Source: Camellia lanceoleosa (taxonomy: Eukaryota; Streptophyta; Magnoliopsida; Ericales; Theaceae). From it: 64,000 nucleotides of DNA. Under the pieces are notes generated by a model. The model had not been told where the DNA came from. It ran no database searches and saw nothing but the letters and a program-made list of their open reading frames with translations. Below, piece after piece: positions 1 through 10,970 of this stretch; position 1 is the stretch's first letter, and the number at the start of each line of letters is the position of its first letter. A program made the translations under genes and the position numbers. The stretch covers positions 131,158,200-131,222,199 of the forward strand of contig CM045770.1 in NCBI GenBank assembly GCA_025200525.1, read 5' to 3'.

Positions 1-690
1 TTTCTATATCCAAGATCTGTTACTAGATCGTAATCACGTATTAGTACAAATCGCAAACTATCACCAATATCATATTTTTTTACAAAATCTACTAAATATT
101 AGTACTGCTAAAGATATAGAATTTACGAGAAAAAGAGTTAATAAAATATCTCACGAAATCGTATATTATTAACAACAATTAAATTTAATATCAAAAAAGA
201 AAATAATTAATTAATTAATTTCCACATCATCAAATCATATCATTTGAGTAAAGTTGAGCCACAACATAATCGGACTAGCTAGCATCACTCAAATATGTGG
301 GAGACAAGATTGGAACTTCTTGAAAAGACAAAATCGTAGGAAACAAAATTGCCATCACAAAAGTAAAGATGTTTTATTCCAAGCTCACAATATGGTTAAA
401 GTATAAAGATCTCTACATTGTTCTAGTAACGATTCTTAAATAAATAAATAAATAAACAAATTGTAAATGAGACCACTCAAAAAGTTTAAGTTTCATAATT
501 TTTTACAAATAAATTTAAACTTATTAACATTTGAACTTCTACACATTCAAGTAAAATAAACTTCTAATGAAATATTATCATCTTAACAAAAAAAAATATA
601 CATAAACTTTTACTATCGTATTTGACGATGTATTTTTTTTTTTAAATTATTACATGATAATCTTATTGTCAATAGTGTCATATATATATA
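1..690. other. AT-rich intergenic DNA, no gene seen
   Basis: No ORF of note, no splice-like structure and no recognisable repeat boundary apart from short TA-rich runs. I see nothing to annotate here. Confidence 0.5.
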
Positions 691-691
691 T

Positions 692-840
692 GGGTGGTGA
701 TAGAGACCCCCTTTTTTAGACCCCCTTTTGACCCCCTCTCTTCTCTCATTGGTCCACTTTCCTGCACATCCAATCACCCCCTGACACATGGCAAAAGGGG
801 GTGAGGGGGTGCCCCCAAAAGGGGGTCCCAAGTATTATCC
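692..840. mobile_element. Small MITE-like element with C/G-tract inverted ends
   Basis: The segment starts GGGTGGTGATAGAGACCCCC (692-711). It ends GGGGGTCCCAAGTATTATCC (821-840), whose reverse complement is an imperfect match to the start. Several further runs of ACCCCCTTTT and AAAAGGGGG make much of it self-complementary. It sits between two (TA)n stretches, so a duplicated target cannot be told from the simple repeat. Length about 150 bp with no coding capacity. The superfamily is unknown; the TA-rich target could fit several classes. Confidence 0.45.
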
Positions 841-2039
841 TATATATATATATAATGCGCTGCCCTAAATCATTGATATACAAGTCTTATCATCTGTGCC
901 TGCCCTAAACCATTTAATCGTTCATCTGTTATTTGGCTTGAGTATTAAAAAGAGAAACGTGACAGAAAAAAACTATTTTACCCAAAATAATAAATAAGTC
1001 TCTGTGTAGAGTGATGGGTAGATGGAACCCATCACCCCATGAGTGGGTTCGCCCGTGCTTTGTTCTACACTTAATATAGGGTTAAAGTTTAGAACACTTT
1101 AGGTTGCGTTTGAATAAAGATTTGAAGGGAAATTTTTTTTGAGAGGCTGAATACTTTACGCCACTTCAATATAAAGCCTGGAGTACAATTGGTGTGCAAT
1201 GCATGCATATTGGTGTCAAGCTAGCAGACGCAGAATCAATTAGGAAGTGTGACTATCTAGCTATCGAATTTGGGACACTTCACACTTGGTACGTAAGCCA
1301 ATATATTACTGCATGCAATTTCATTTAACAATTTTTATTTTATTTTATTATAAGTTTTATTGATATTTTAACATAGTTGTTTCTTCGTTGTTTGCCATTC
1401 CATATTTGTTAGACAACATATTTCTGGGTGTCTAGATTCACTGTTAAGAGAGAGATAGATTTGTGTTATGAAATTATAATATGAGTTGTTAAGTGGAATG
1501 AGTATTGAATGCAATGGTTTTAAGTTTCATGTTGTGATCATCATCATCAAAAGAGGAGAAAGAAGGATAAAACTCTCTCACTTCCAAGCTGAAATATTGA
1601 ACAAAAAATGGTATTATGTTTATATACTAATTCACAAAGCTACAAGATGATTTATGTTTGTGTATGCTGCCAACACCAACCCTTCAAGAGCTACATGCTT
1701 ATCATATATACTTCAAAAACATGCTAGCATAACAATCTTTCATAGGTAGAGAAAGTTAGCAAATTAATGTAAGATTTTGGAGTTATGTGATAAACTCAAT
1801 AATAGATGCAAGTAGTAGTTTTATATTAAAGTCACAAATAAAACAAATTATTAAAGAAAATCACCAAGGATGAGTAACCAGATGGAGGCCTCACTTCCCT
1901 AGGGAAAACCTGGCATTTCTCTAATAGTTGTGGACATTAACCCATAACCTCAAGGAGTTGGCTTAGTAGACATAACTTAGGACTTGAGGGTGTATTCTTT
2001 CTAGGCCTCAAGTTTAATACTCACTAGTCCTAATAAAGT
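841..2039. other. Intergenic DNA, no gene seen
   Basis: AT-rich sequence without convincing coding content. I see no clear transposon boundary in it. Confidence 0.4.
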
Positions 2040-2160
2040 TTTTGAAGTTAGTCCATATAGAGAGTTTGCTCTGACTTTAAATAGAGTCGGGATTGATCCC
2101 CTGGGATCAAGTGCGCGAAAACTGACCCAAACACCCAGTTATCCAAAAAAAAAATAGCCC
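2040..2160 (+). mobile_element. Possible SINE 3' region
   Basis: The stretch GATCAAGTGCGCGAAAACTG followed by ACCCAAACACCCAGTTATCC and an A-run resembles, from memory, the 3' domain of plant Au-type SINEs (the GTGCGCG...GACACC...GGTTATC pattern before poly-A). The upstream GATTGATCCCCTGGGATC also fits. I cannot define a 5' end or a TSD, and the tRNA-like head is not clear. It may be a degenerate fragment. Confidence 0.3.
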
Positions 2161-2184
2161 ATAATTCCAAAAATTCTGATTATC

Positions 2185-2215
2185 AAAAAAAAAAAAGGGG
2201 GGGGGGGGGGGGGGG
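2185..2215 (+). repeat. A12-G19 homopolymer junction
   Basis: Twelve A (2185-2196) run straight into nineteen G (2197-2215). This is the only long G tract in the window. It could be real or a sequencing artefact. Confidence 0.8.
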
Positions 2216-3280
2216 ATTAACCCATGAGTTCAATATGATTCAATTTTGTCTGGTTTAGCAGTAAATCTATGAACAAACCACTAATTAGAGTTTCATGAAA
2301 TTTAAAATCAAACTAAACTATAAAAATTTTGTAATCAAACTGTTGTTTGATTTGGTTCGGAATTAAGATTCTTGAAAATTTGTCATCTCTCACCACATGT
2401 ACGATTTGGTTTGGAATTACGATTTTTGAAAATTTGTCATCTTCCACGACATGATCACCAAATATTGCTCACAACCTATTAAAATATCAAACAATAAGTC
2501 ATCATTTTTTTAATAATAATCATTTATAAGATTGTTTAGAACTAATTTTTTCATGGTACAAAAGCACATTTGTAGGTGTATAGTGTTATCAACTTATGTA
2601 TACATATATTTTGATCGGAGAACGTCATGCTTGTTTTGGATATGGCTTATTTTTTTTATTTTTTTACATATTACAAAAAGTCGTATAAAAAAAAAGAGAG
2701 AGATAATGTGACATAAATAAGTCAATAAGCTGCCTTTTTTAGTTTATCACAATTGTTAGTTATTAAATTAGCAACTATAGGAGTTAACCTCCCCTACCCT
2801 TTACAAAGTACCAAGTGTTTGACCCCTTAATTTAACTTTCTTTAGGGAGAGTTGAACTCATAACCTCCCCCTAGGGTCACAGACCGTAGAGAAATAACTT
2901 GCTTTAAAAGGTTTATTCGGACTATAAAGATGTAATCTGATGTTTGCAAATTGGCCTAAGATACTTTACATATCAAAAAATAATAATTATAAATAGATCA
3001 CGCATTTTAAGTATGATATATGTTAGTAACTTATGATACTTTAAAGAAATTTATGTATATATATGTGGTAGTAATAAGGTACTTGTGGTAGTGATAAGGC
3101 ACTTGAGTAATGTGTAGTAACAAATTATATATATATATATATACATATATTCAAATGATTTGGTCGGGTTCCACGTCAGGACCGTAACTGTGAAATCATG
3201 AATTGAATATGGTTTGTTTATTTTAAGAATTAGAATTGAATTATACATTGAAAGTAAAAATAAACTAGGTCATACAATTT
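2216..3280. other. Intergenic DNA, no gene seen
   Basis: AT-rich. A short stretch near 2840-2860 (AGAGTTGAACTCATAACC) looks like a degenerate Pol III B-box, as in tRNA-derived SINEs, but nothing else supports an element. A (TA)n microsatellite lies at about 3127-3150. Confidence 0.35.
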
Positions 3281-3620
3281 TTTTTTTTTTTTTATCAACA
3301 TAAGAAAACTTTATTAATGAAAATTAATGTATATATACAACATTAAAAAGGGAAACATGCAAGCGTTCATAGCTACACTTACTAATACTAACTACGCTGG
3401 TGTCAAAAAAAAAAAAAAAAAAACAAGTCCAATCAAGTCCAAGCACACACCAAACAATTGGCGAGACACCAATCTAACACCAAACAAATAGCAAACTGAA
3501 GACCACACTCCTCAGAACAGAACACATCTCTCATCCAGCCTGTCCAACCCCATTACTCCTCCTGCTCCAAACAGAGAAATCTCCCTGATCCCTAAGCAAA
3601 TCGCACCGAAGCATCCCAAA
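3281..3620 (-). mobile_element. Likely LINE 3'-end fragment (minus strand)
   Basis: A run of T followed by ATCAACATAAGAAAACTTTA and TTAATGAAAA matches the way the two better-defined LINEs in this window begin on the plus strand (T-run, GATCRGCAAMRAAAATTTTA, TTGATGAA at 7210 and 17144). That is the reverse complement of a LINE 3' UTR plus poly-A. The far end and the TSD were not found, so the extent is approximate. No coding sequence remains. Confidence 0.4.
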
Positions 3621-3779
3621 TATTCAAAATGAAATCTTAACGTGTCTTTCAATTAAGGATCTTCCAATTGGAGGCAAAGCAGCTCCCATTGGAATGCCTT
3701 AAGTAGTTTATTTTTCCTCCCTTAGTTTATAGCCTCACTTCCTTAACTCACTGTAAGTTCTCCAAGGCTTCAAGATATG

Positions 3780-4249
3780 TTTGTACCACTTTTGGTGACT
3801 AAACTTCTTTTTAGTCGTCAAAAAGCCTCACTTTTGGCTATTAAACATCTTTTTAGTCGCCCAATGCCTCACTTTTGGCTATTAAATTATTTTTAGCCGC
3901 CAAAAAGCCTCACTTTTGGCTACTAAAATTTTTTTAGTAGGTAAAAGCCTCACTTTTGGCGACCAAACATCTTTTTAGTTGCTCAATGCCTCACTTTTGC
4001 CTACTAAATTTTTTTTAGTCGCCAAAAAGCCTTACTTTTGGCTACTAAAATTTTTTTAGTCTGCAAAAGCCATATATCGGCGACCAAACAAATTTTTAGT
4101 CGCCAAAACCTATACTTCTGGCTACTAAATGTTTTTAGTCGTCAAAAATCTTTACTTTTGGCTACTAATGCTTTTTTAGTCACCAAAACCTATACTTTCA
4201 GCGACCAAAGGTGCCTTTTTAGTCGCCAAAGATACTTTTTCTTGTAGTG
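3780..4249. mobile_element. CACTA-type terminus with subterminal repeats
   Basis: About ten imperfect units alternate TTTTTAGTCGCC and CTTTTGGCTACTAAA, which are inverted forms of one motif (GGCGACTAAAAA). The block ends AGATACTTTTTCTTGTAGTG at 4249. The reverse complement begins CACTACAAGAAAAAG, the standard plant CACTA terminal repeat; the same CACTACAAGAAA start is seen at 31175. The arrays fit the TNPA-type subterminal binding sites known for CACTA elements. No matching left CACTA end was found, so this looks like a one-ended remnant. A 69-codon ORF inside it (4038-4247) is an artefact of the repeat. Confidence 0.6.
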
Positions 4250-4317
4250 GATCACATGGGTCATCATTTCTGTCGTTGGAAGTGGATTTAATTTTGAGAA
4301 TAGTTTGTGCAAATCTT

Positions 4318-4734
4318 TAAGGCCCTGTTTGTTTGTTTAGGAGATAAAAGGGGTGGATAGGTGAGAAGGATATTTTATGAGGTGGTTCTATATGTTTTTT
4401 TTTTTCTTTTGTCTCCATATATTTTGCTTTTAGTTAGTTTGGATATATGGAGTCCAGATATCATCTCCCTCAAAAGAGGGGAATATGCAATACTATGTTG
4501 TTGTATATTCCTCACCATCAAATATAGATTTAGTTTTAATCTAACAATCAAAAATAATTATTCTAGTTTTATTTTATGTTATATTGTATCATAACTAAAC
4601 ATAGTAAAAGTAATCCTATAATATATATAATTCATCTCACATTTTAAATATATTATATCACATTTTATGTTCCTAAGTATTATATATCATCCTCAAACTT
4701 TTATATATAATATGGACTATGAAACAAGACCTTA
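4318..4734. mobile_element. Candidate MITE (TAAGGCCCTGTTTG ends)
   Basis: The left end TAAGGCCCTGTTTGTTT is an imperfect inverted match of the right end GAAACAAGACCTTA. The interior is AT-rich with no coding. GGCCCTGTTTG-type termini are common in plant Tourist/hAT-like MITEs. I could not confirm a direct TSD: the flanking bases are TAA and TTA only if counted within the inverted repeat. Confidence 0.35.
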
Positions 4735-5346
4735 GAATAATCACCACATTTGGTTTAGTGGTTGTGTAGCACCCTTTGTGGTTGTGGTGTGAGATCTCAA
4801 TTTTTATGGAGCAAAATTTGATACCATTTGCGTTGGTGTTTATTCACCCCATTATGGGGGTTGTAGGTTAGTAGTAGTAGAGTGATTATTGGGTTCGGAC
4901 TTAGTGGGCTTGGTAATTAGTTATTAGATAGACTTTGTTGACTTTTTTTTAGCTATTGTGGACTAGTACTGGTTGATGATATAATATTTCTCATACTTAT
5001 AATTATTTTCCAACCTATTTAAAATAAATTAAAAAAACAGTAATAATTTCGGGAAATTGCATTTTAGTGGAGTAGTGGGAAAAACATTACATTTTCATGA
5101 TGGTGCAATTGCATGGTGCAAATACTTTCTTGTGGTAAATGCAATTCTTCTGTGTGTCAGACATGCATATAAAAAAAATATTAAAAAAAAAAAAAAACAT
5201 TTATAGTGCAATTTTTTTTTTTTTTTTTTTTCAAATGCTCCATATACTTGCAATTTTCCCTAATAATTTCGAGTACTTGATAGAATGGAATCGTTTAATA
5301 ATAGCGCAATGTACTGACAGGTAAAAGGAAGAAAAGACAATTTTCA
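4735..5346. other. Upstream region of the DUF247 gene
   Basis: AT-rich. TTGGTTTAGTGGTTGTG (4750-4766) resembles a Pol III A-box, so a degenerate SINE is possible. TATAAAAAAAAT near 5168 could serve as a TATA box about 180 bp before the DUF247 start codon, followed by long A and T runs. No cis-element can be assigned with confidence. Confidence 0.3.
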
Positions 5347-6888
5347 ATGGAGGTCTTTAATAATAGTACAACGAAGACTAGTAATAGAGAGGTGAATCCT
5401 GAAATCATGGTAATCGATAATGGAGAAGAGCCAAGTAAAAGTGAAAGTGAAACGATCATCAAGATAGAAGAGTTGTTCACACCTCGAATACCGAAAGTTC
5501 CTCCGGTGATGAGAAACCATGAAAATAACAAGGGAATGTTTGATCCAAAGGTGGTTTCTATAGGTCCATACCACCATGGCAAAGAGGATCTCCAGCTTGT
5601 AGAGAACGTCAAGCCTATGGTAGCAACACTATTTCTACAAGACAGCGGCAAGAACATGGATGAGGTCTACAGCATGATTCTTGAAAAGGCTGTTGATGCT
5701 GCTAGAAGCTACTATGTTAAACGTTCTACTGATAAATACAGTCGTGAGCAATTTGCAACAATGATGCTCTTGGATGGTTGTTTCATTCTAGCTACAATTA
5801 AGGACTACTTCCTCCGTCTTGACAGTCAAAAATCAATATATGATGATGTTAGAGATCATCTGGGCCTTTTACTTTGGTCTTCAATAATTTCAGATATATT
5901 TTACTTGGTTGAGAATCAACTCCCATTTCAAGTTCTTCAGTTGTTAATGAGCTTAAAATTCAAAGAATATGACCACGATGAGGGGATGAAATCCATCAAC
6001 GCGTTATTGAATTTTTGGATTTCCGCGGACTATAGACATCTTAAGAATAAGGAGAAAGTTAATGTCAATGAAACCGACAGGGAATCATTTCATCTCCTTC
6101 AATTGGTGCGGACAAAGTATCTCAGTCTCAACAAATCCCTTCACGTACTTGAATCTCAAATGGGCACAAAGAAGGAGAAAGACAAATTCCAATGTAAGCA
6201 GTGCCTTAAGGATTACATTCGGTACTTATTTTGTTTTCTCAAAAAAGTCAAATTCAAGTGTATGCGCCTTAAGATATTGCGTTGTTTCAAGAAACAAAAA
6301 TATTCCGAACATAAGTATAACGTGATAGAATATGTTCACTCATTTCGTTCAGTTACTGAGCTCAAAGCAAAAGGGATACACTTTACGCCTAAAAGTTCTT
6401 TATCTCGTGAGGCTATTCAGTTCAAATCTTGTTGCTTCTATGGACGTCTTGAACTTCATCCTTTCATAGTTAATCAACGGACCAAACTATTTTACTCGAA
6501 CATGGTTGCTTATGAAAGCACTAGATATGAGGACCCTCTCATTAGCTCTTACATTGACTTCATGAAATCACTGATTGACAACCAGGATGATGTGAAAGAG
6601 TTGCGGTCAAAGCATGTACTATTCAACAATCTTGGCAGTGATCAAGACGTGGCTAATGTTTTCAAAGAGATTACCACTTATGGATCTAGGATTAAAACAT
6701 ACCAGGATGTCATGCAGAGGATTCAGGATCACTATAACAGCACCGCCAAGACTTGGATGGCCGAATTTATTAACAAATTTTTTAGCAGACCATGGACAGC
6801 CATTGCTTTCGTCGCTGCAACTTGTCTATTTGTCTTGGCTTTTCTCCAGACGTACTACACTATCTCCCCTCGCTCATCCCATAAATAA
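5347..6888 (+). CDS. DUF247 (UPF0481) plant membrane protein, intronless
   Basis: 513 residues. Family hallmarks are visible in order: a VPPVMRNHE-type start of the domain (about 51-59), VVSIGPYHHGKEDLQ (69-83), MMLLDGCFIL (139-148), LVENQLPF (187-194). A C-terminal hydrophobic segment at about 484-505 after FFSRPW matches the single C-terminal membrane anchor usual in this family. Length and single-exon structure are normal for DUF247. The molecular function is unknown for most members; some are male self-incompatibility determinants in grasses. The ATG at 5347 leaves a 50-residue acidic N-terminal extension before the domain, which is common. The stop overlaps an AATAAA (6884-6889) that may act as a polyadenylation signal. 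This is the only intact, probably cellular gene in the window, with transposons on both sides. Function here is not inferred. Confidence 0.93.
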   Translation: MEVFNNSTTKTSNREVNPEIMVIDNGEEPSKSESETIIKIEELFTPRIPKVPPVMRNHENNKGMFDPKVVSIGPYHHGKEDLQLVENVKPMVATLFLQDSGKNMDEVYSMILEKAVDAARSYYVKRSTDKYSREQFATMMLLDGCFILATIKDYFLRLDSQKSIYDDVRDHLGLLLWSSIISDIFYLVENQLPFQVLQLLMSLKFKEYDHDEGMKSINALLNFWISADYRHLKNKEKVNVNETDRESFHLLQLVRTKYLSLNKSLHVLESQMGTKKEKDKFQCKQCLKDYIRYLFCFLKKVKFKCMRLKILRCFKKQKYSEHKYNVIEYVHSFRSVTELKAKGIHFTPKSSLSREAIQFKSCCFYGRLELHPFIVNQRTKLFYSNMVAYESTRYEDPLISSYIDFMKSLIDNQDDVKELRSKHVLFNNLGSDQDVANVFKEITTYGSRIKTYQDVMQRIQDHYNSTAKTWMAEFINKFFSRPWTAIAFVAATCLFVLAFLQTYYTISPRSSHK

Positions 6889-7198
6889 AGAAAAAGAAGG
6901 CCAACAAAATTTCACTACTAAATTTGTTTTGATGTCTCTCCTGGTATTTTTCTTCTATTTGTTCTCTAGGTATCATCAAGATTTGTGTGAGCAGGGGTAC
7001 GTGTAACCCCTTCTACTTTTTTTTTTTTTTTTTAGTGTGTGTTTGTCTGTACAATAGTATTTATTACATGCTTTTTTCTTATAATAATTGTGATTAGTGC
7101 TCTTGTAATTTGTGTTTTTGTGAGAAACACAATAATAACTTTGTTCCTTGTTACTTGTTATCAGACTTATTTAATATTTTTCTTTTATATTTTTTTTG
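6889..7198. other. 3' flank of the DUF247 gene
   Basis: T-rich, non-coding. It includes a poly-T run near 7017-7033 and ends at the TSD of the LINE fragment. Probably 3' UTR and flank. Confidence 0.4.
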
Positions 7199-7209
7199 GA
7201 TGAGATTAT

Positions 7210-8281
7210 TTTTTTTTTTTGATCGGCAAAGAAAAATTTTATTGATGAAAAAAAAATACAAGGAAAGAAAGATAACATCAATAAAAGGAGTTTGGGGTTA
7301 AAAAGCGCCCAGCTCCAGTTGGTGATAAACCAACAGAAGAGAGGAATAGAAAAGACAACAACAGAAGCAAAACACCCAAAAAAAAAAAAAGGAGACACAT
7401 CAGCAGCCAAAAAGGGAACAGAATCCTCCCTAGACACAGAAGGCATAACCCAAAACTGATCAAAACACTAAACAACATAGCCTACACTACTGATGGAGGC
7501 AGAAATGCATCAACAACCTTCCCATTCGATGAAAGCAGACCAATGCTGAAGCAGACCAAAACGACCTTCCCATCTTGATGAACACAAAAACCGGCTAGTA
7601 GATGACTAAAAAACAGCACACACCGCCAAACAACTTCACCACAAGGACACCTACAAACAGCCTAACAGCACACACAACCAGAAACACACACAAAAACCAA
7701 CAATACAACCCATTCAAACTTGCAAGCCCCGGACAACCAGTACACCAGCATCACAGATAGCCAGCCTTCCCATTTCTTGATCTACCTTCTTTTCTCTGGA
7801 CTGCCAATCCCTCTTATACTCCATGATTGAATCCTCATGAAAACAAATTTTCCACTTTTGGTCCCCTGACAGATTTATCCTAGTTGGCATCCCTACCCCG
7901 TGTTCTAACTTTCTCCAAATCATTGGCTTCCAGCTGCAGCAGTTTGCTAATAACCTCCTCATCCTTGCCTTCAAAATCAATGCCGAGTGCTTTACCCAAT
8001 TCCAAAGTTGCTTCCGCCTCGGACAGATCAACCCTCCCTCTACTGGATTTACTTGCCATGGATAGTGAAATGGTAGCTGCTACTGATCTGAAGAAAGCTC
8101 CCTTACGCAGGTTCAGAGTTGATTTCCCGAATCTAGAAGATCTAAACTGTAAGCTTTTCACCTGCCGATGCTTTTTGGTAGTTGCTTTCCTCTGAAAGTT
8201 TAAAGAAGTGAAACTATTTGGGGGTGAGCTACCCCCAATTTGCTAGGGATGAAGATGACCCAAAACCCCATCACTTTGGAA
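7210..8281 (-). mobile_element. Internally deleted L1-type LINE with 11-bp TSD
   Basis: GATGAGATTAT occurs at 7199-7209 and again at 8282-8292, a clean TSD. On the minus strand the element ends in poly-A (the T-run at 7210-7220). On that strand 8161-7880 encodes a segment related to the ORF1 C-terminal region of the larger LINE here: LGKALGIDFEGKDEEVISKL compared with MGKELGLEFEGKEVEAINKI. Just after it, at about 7829, comes an ORF2-like start (ATG AGG ATT CAA TCA TGG; compare MKILSWN in the full LINE). After about 18 codons this reading frame meets a stop and runs into non-coding 3' sequence. Almost all of the endonuclease and reverse transcriptase is therefore missing. The result is a roughly 1.1-kb non-autonomous derivative mobilised in trans. 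Confidence 0.75.
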
Positions 8282-8916
8282 GATGAGATTATAATACGAT
8301 CACTTTTTATTAACAAAAGTTAGAGAAGAAATACTCGAAGATCTCTAATTGGTCCTTTTTGAAGATGAAAAATCTAGAAACCCTAGATGTTGATTTGTGA
8401 TTATGTATCAATAATAAGCAAAATATAATAATCCCAATCAAACAATCAAGAGAAAGAGACACAAAGATTTTACGTGGAAAAACCACAATTGGACACCTTC
8501 CAATTGTGATCAAAAAACCACGGGCAACTGCCACAAGAACAATCCACTAAGAAGATATAAAGGAATTACACATGTATCACTCTCAATTATCTAGCGAATT
8601 CACAACGCCTAATGGAACCAACCTCTATGTGCCTCTTCCAACCCCATATTCAGCACGGAATTGTCTTTCTGATGAGCCACTCCGGATTCCCTCCAAAGCT
8701 TCAGGCTCGAATTCTTCAGAATTCACAACTGAAGAACAACTCTCTCTTTTGTGTATAACAAACAAACCTTTGATGTACTCTCTTTAAACCATGAGTTGAA
8801 TACTCAATAAAACATCAAAGAAAAATAACAAAATATCCCAAGATATAAACCTTTAAGAACCAAAAAGAAGATCTGGAAGACTTCAATCAATACCTTAGTT
8901 TTGGGAGAAAACCAAG

Positions 8917-8924
8917 TATTTATA
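8917..8924 (-). promoter_or_regulatory. Predicted LTR TATA box
   Basis: The plus strand reads TATTTATA, so the minus strand reads TATAAATA. It lies in the left copia LTR about 70 bp downstream of the CTCGAGCG array in transcription sense, a position that fits a U3 promoter. Identical boxes are in the other copies at 13569-13576 and 27864-27871. Confidence 0.6.
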
Positions 8925-8992
8925 GAGAACCAAAAGTAATCCAAGATTGGGAAGAAAACAAACTCCTTGAGAAATCCGGATTCTGAGGCTCG

Positions 8993-9200
8993 CTCGAGCG
9001 AAGCTTTCCTGGCTCGAGCGAGGAGAGTAATTTTCATAATTTCTACTAGTGCCTTGGCTCGAGCGACGGATCCTTGGCTCGAGCGAGGAATACACTCTTT
9101 CAGGTTTTTGTATGGACGCAATCCTTGGCTCGAGCGAGCATTCCTTGGCTCGAGCGAGAAAGTCTTAGCTCGAGCGAGCACTCCTTGGCTCGAGCGAGCA
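8993..9200. repeat. CTCGAGCG palindromic array, left LTR
   Basis: Eight copies of a GGCTCGAGCGA-type unit in about 210 bp, most preceded by CCTT. The core CTCGAG is a palindrome and every unit contains CpG sites. Spacing is irregular (roughly 18-45 bp), so this is a dispersed motif cluster rather than a tandem repeat. Confidence 0.9.
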
Positions 9201-9436
9201 ACGGCTGATATGCAATTTTGAATGCAATTTTGAATTTTGCTTCGGCCGCGACCCCCGTAATAATCAGCGAAGTGGCAATCTTGAAAGCATTAACATCACA
9301 AACTTCTTTGCATGGCTCGATTCGGGTTTGGATTCGCATCTAATAAACTCATAGCCTCACTGAAATAAAAGTGTGAATAAAATTACAACTCAAAGGAGTT
9401 TTGTCAAACGGGATTGCCAAGAATAAAAACCTAACA

Positions 9437-9450
9437 ATCTTCCCCTTTGG
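9437..9450 (-). other. Polypurine tract of the copia element
   Basis: The minus strand reads CCAAAGGGGAAGAT immediately before the TGTTAGG start of the 3' LTR. This is the plus-strand DNA priming site expected at this place. Confidence 0.8.
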
Positions 9451-9719
9451 CAATGCCGTGACAAAACACATCTAACAAATAAAATCCTAATCACCCCAAC
9501 CCATTACATCCAACAAAAACAAACTTCTTTCTCAAGGTCAGGATCTGCAAAACAACTATCAGTGCCACAATCTCCAAAACAAATATTAGTCCCACAAGAG
9601 TATATGAAAAAACAATATAAGACTATCTTGAAACATGAGATGTAAAACATGAAAAACATGAAGATGCAACTTTGGAAATTTTAAGAACATGAAGCATAAA
9701 AACCTGAAACACATGAAAA

Positions 9720-10245
9720 ACAACTTTCTCCCCTCAAACAACAAAAGCAAGATCATAAACCACACAAGCATGATATGATGATGTAAATATCAGGACATGC
9801 AAAACAACTATAGCCAATTTCCCTTACAAACCAAAGCAAGTTGTTCATGCTAACAAACTCTTGTAATGATAAACCAAACTCCCCCTCACTAAAAGCAACC
9901 ACAAATACTGAAAACAAAAAACAAATAATATGGTGGAGCAAGCAAGGAATTTCAGATTAGTACCTTAATACACACAAGACTATCCAAGAAGCACAATTAC
10001 TTGAAAACACAATGTGCACAACCTCTAGAAAATTCCTCATAGAAGAAAGTGATGCATTATGTGAAAAGCATAGATCCCATGATAAAAGTGTGTGTGTGAC
10101 TCTTGGAGTTCGACAAACACAAGATTCAAATCCTAGTAGTGATATGAAAGCTGGACCTCTGACAAGAGAATCTAAACACAACAAAGGAAAGTCAAACCAC
10201 TAGGAATCAAGAGGTATTTGGTGAGTAAAGACGGAGGCTCCCCCT
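9720..10245 (-). other. Multiplied PPT-like motifs, non-coding 3' region
   Basis: On the minus strand GAGGGGAGAAAG (near 9725), GAGGGGGAGT (near 9890) and GAGGGGGAGCC (near 10230) repeat the look of the true PPT, in the spacer before the 3' LTR. Multiplied PPTs in this region are a described trait of Sireviruses. The surrounding DNA is AT-rich with T-runs and no coding. Confidence 0.55.
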
Positions 10246-10970
10246 CAATCAAAGAATCCTTTATTTTTTCCTTTTTTTTTTTTCACATCTTTTTTTTTTT
10301 TTTTCACATTTTTTTGCTTTCTTTCTTTTGCACATTTTTTTTTTCCATTCTTTCTTTTGCACATTCATTGGTGGCTGACACGCTCAAGAGTATGGAAACC
10401 GAACCAGAGAAGCATGGATATAATAATGATGGCCTGGTTGGTGACTCTGAGGTAGCCTTTTCCTCATGCTTGGATTACAAAGAACCGAGGGGAAAGCCGT
10501 GGAGATGCAAAAAGATGGAAGGTGGTTAAGAGACTCAACATCACCCATGATATGCTAGTATAGGTTAATTCCTCTAGAAAAGCAAAAGATACAATGCCAG
10601 AAGTCCATGAAAAAAAAAAACACTAAGTCGGAAGACTCCGATATTTGCTAATCCAAGAGTGTGTACAGAATGAGACATACTAATCAAAGAACACACACTC
10701 CAAAATGAGTAATGACCACAGAAAGCACACACATATTAACATGTAATGGATATTCTCATCAATACCAATATGCACCAAGGACATCTCAAAAAATTTAAGC
10801 TTACAAAACCATACTAAGAAAATCTTTTTGGTTTTTTTTTTTTTTTTTTTTAAATTTTTTTCTTTTTCTAAACAAAGCAAGACAAAAAAACAAACATGCA
10901 CACTTTTTTTTTTTTTTCATTAAAAAAAACATACAGAGACCCAAAAAAAAAACTAAAAAGAGAATACACA

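Larger units (their letters stand above)
8366..9436 (-). repeat. Copia LTR, left copy (3' LTR in element sense)
   Basis: In element sense it starts TGTTAGGTTTTTATTC and ends CTAGATTTTTCA; 1071 bp. It holds eight CTCGAGCG motifs (8993-9200) and, just downstream in element sense, TATAAATA (8917-8924). ORFs spelling ARAK/RSSQG repeats here are products of the motif array, not genes. Confidence 0.92.

Noticed and set aside
6062..7006. Alternative-frame ORFs within and after DUF247
   Set aside because: They overlap a long ORF with strong family motifs and have none of their own.
8804..9339. Overlapping ORFs rich in LARAK / RSSQG / LERA repeats (also at 13456-13991 and 27838-28299)
   Set aside because: They are open only because the CTCGAGCG array lacks stops in several frames. 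They appear on both strands and in every LTR copy.
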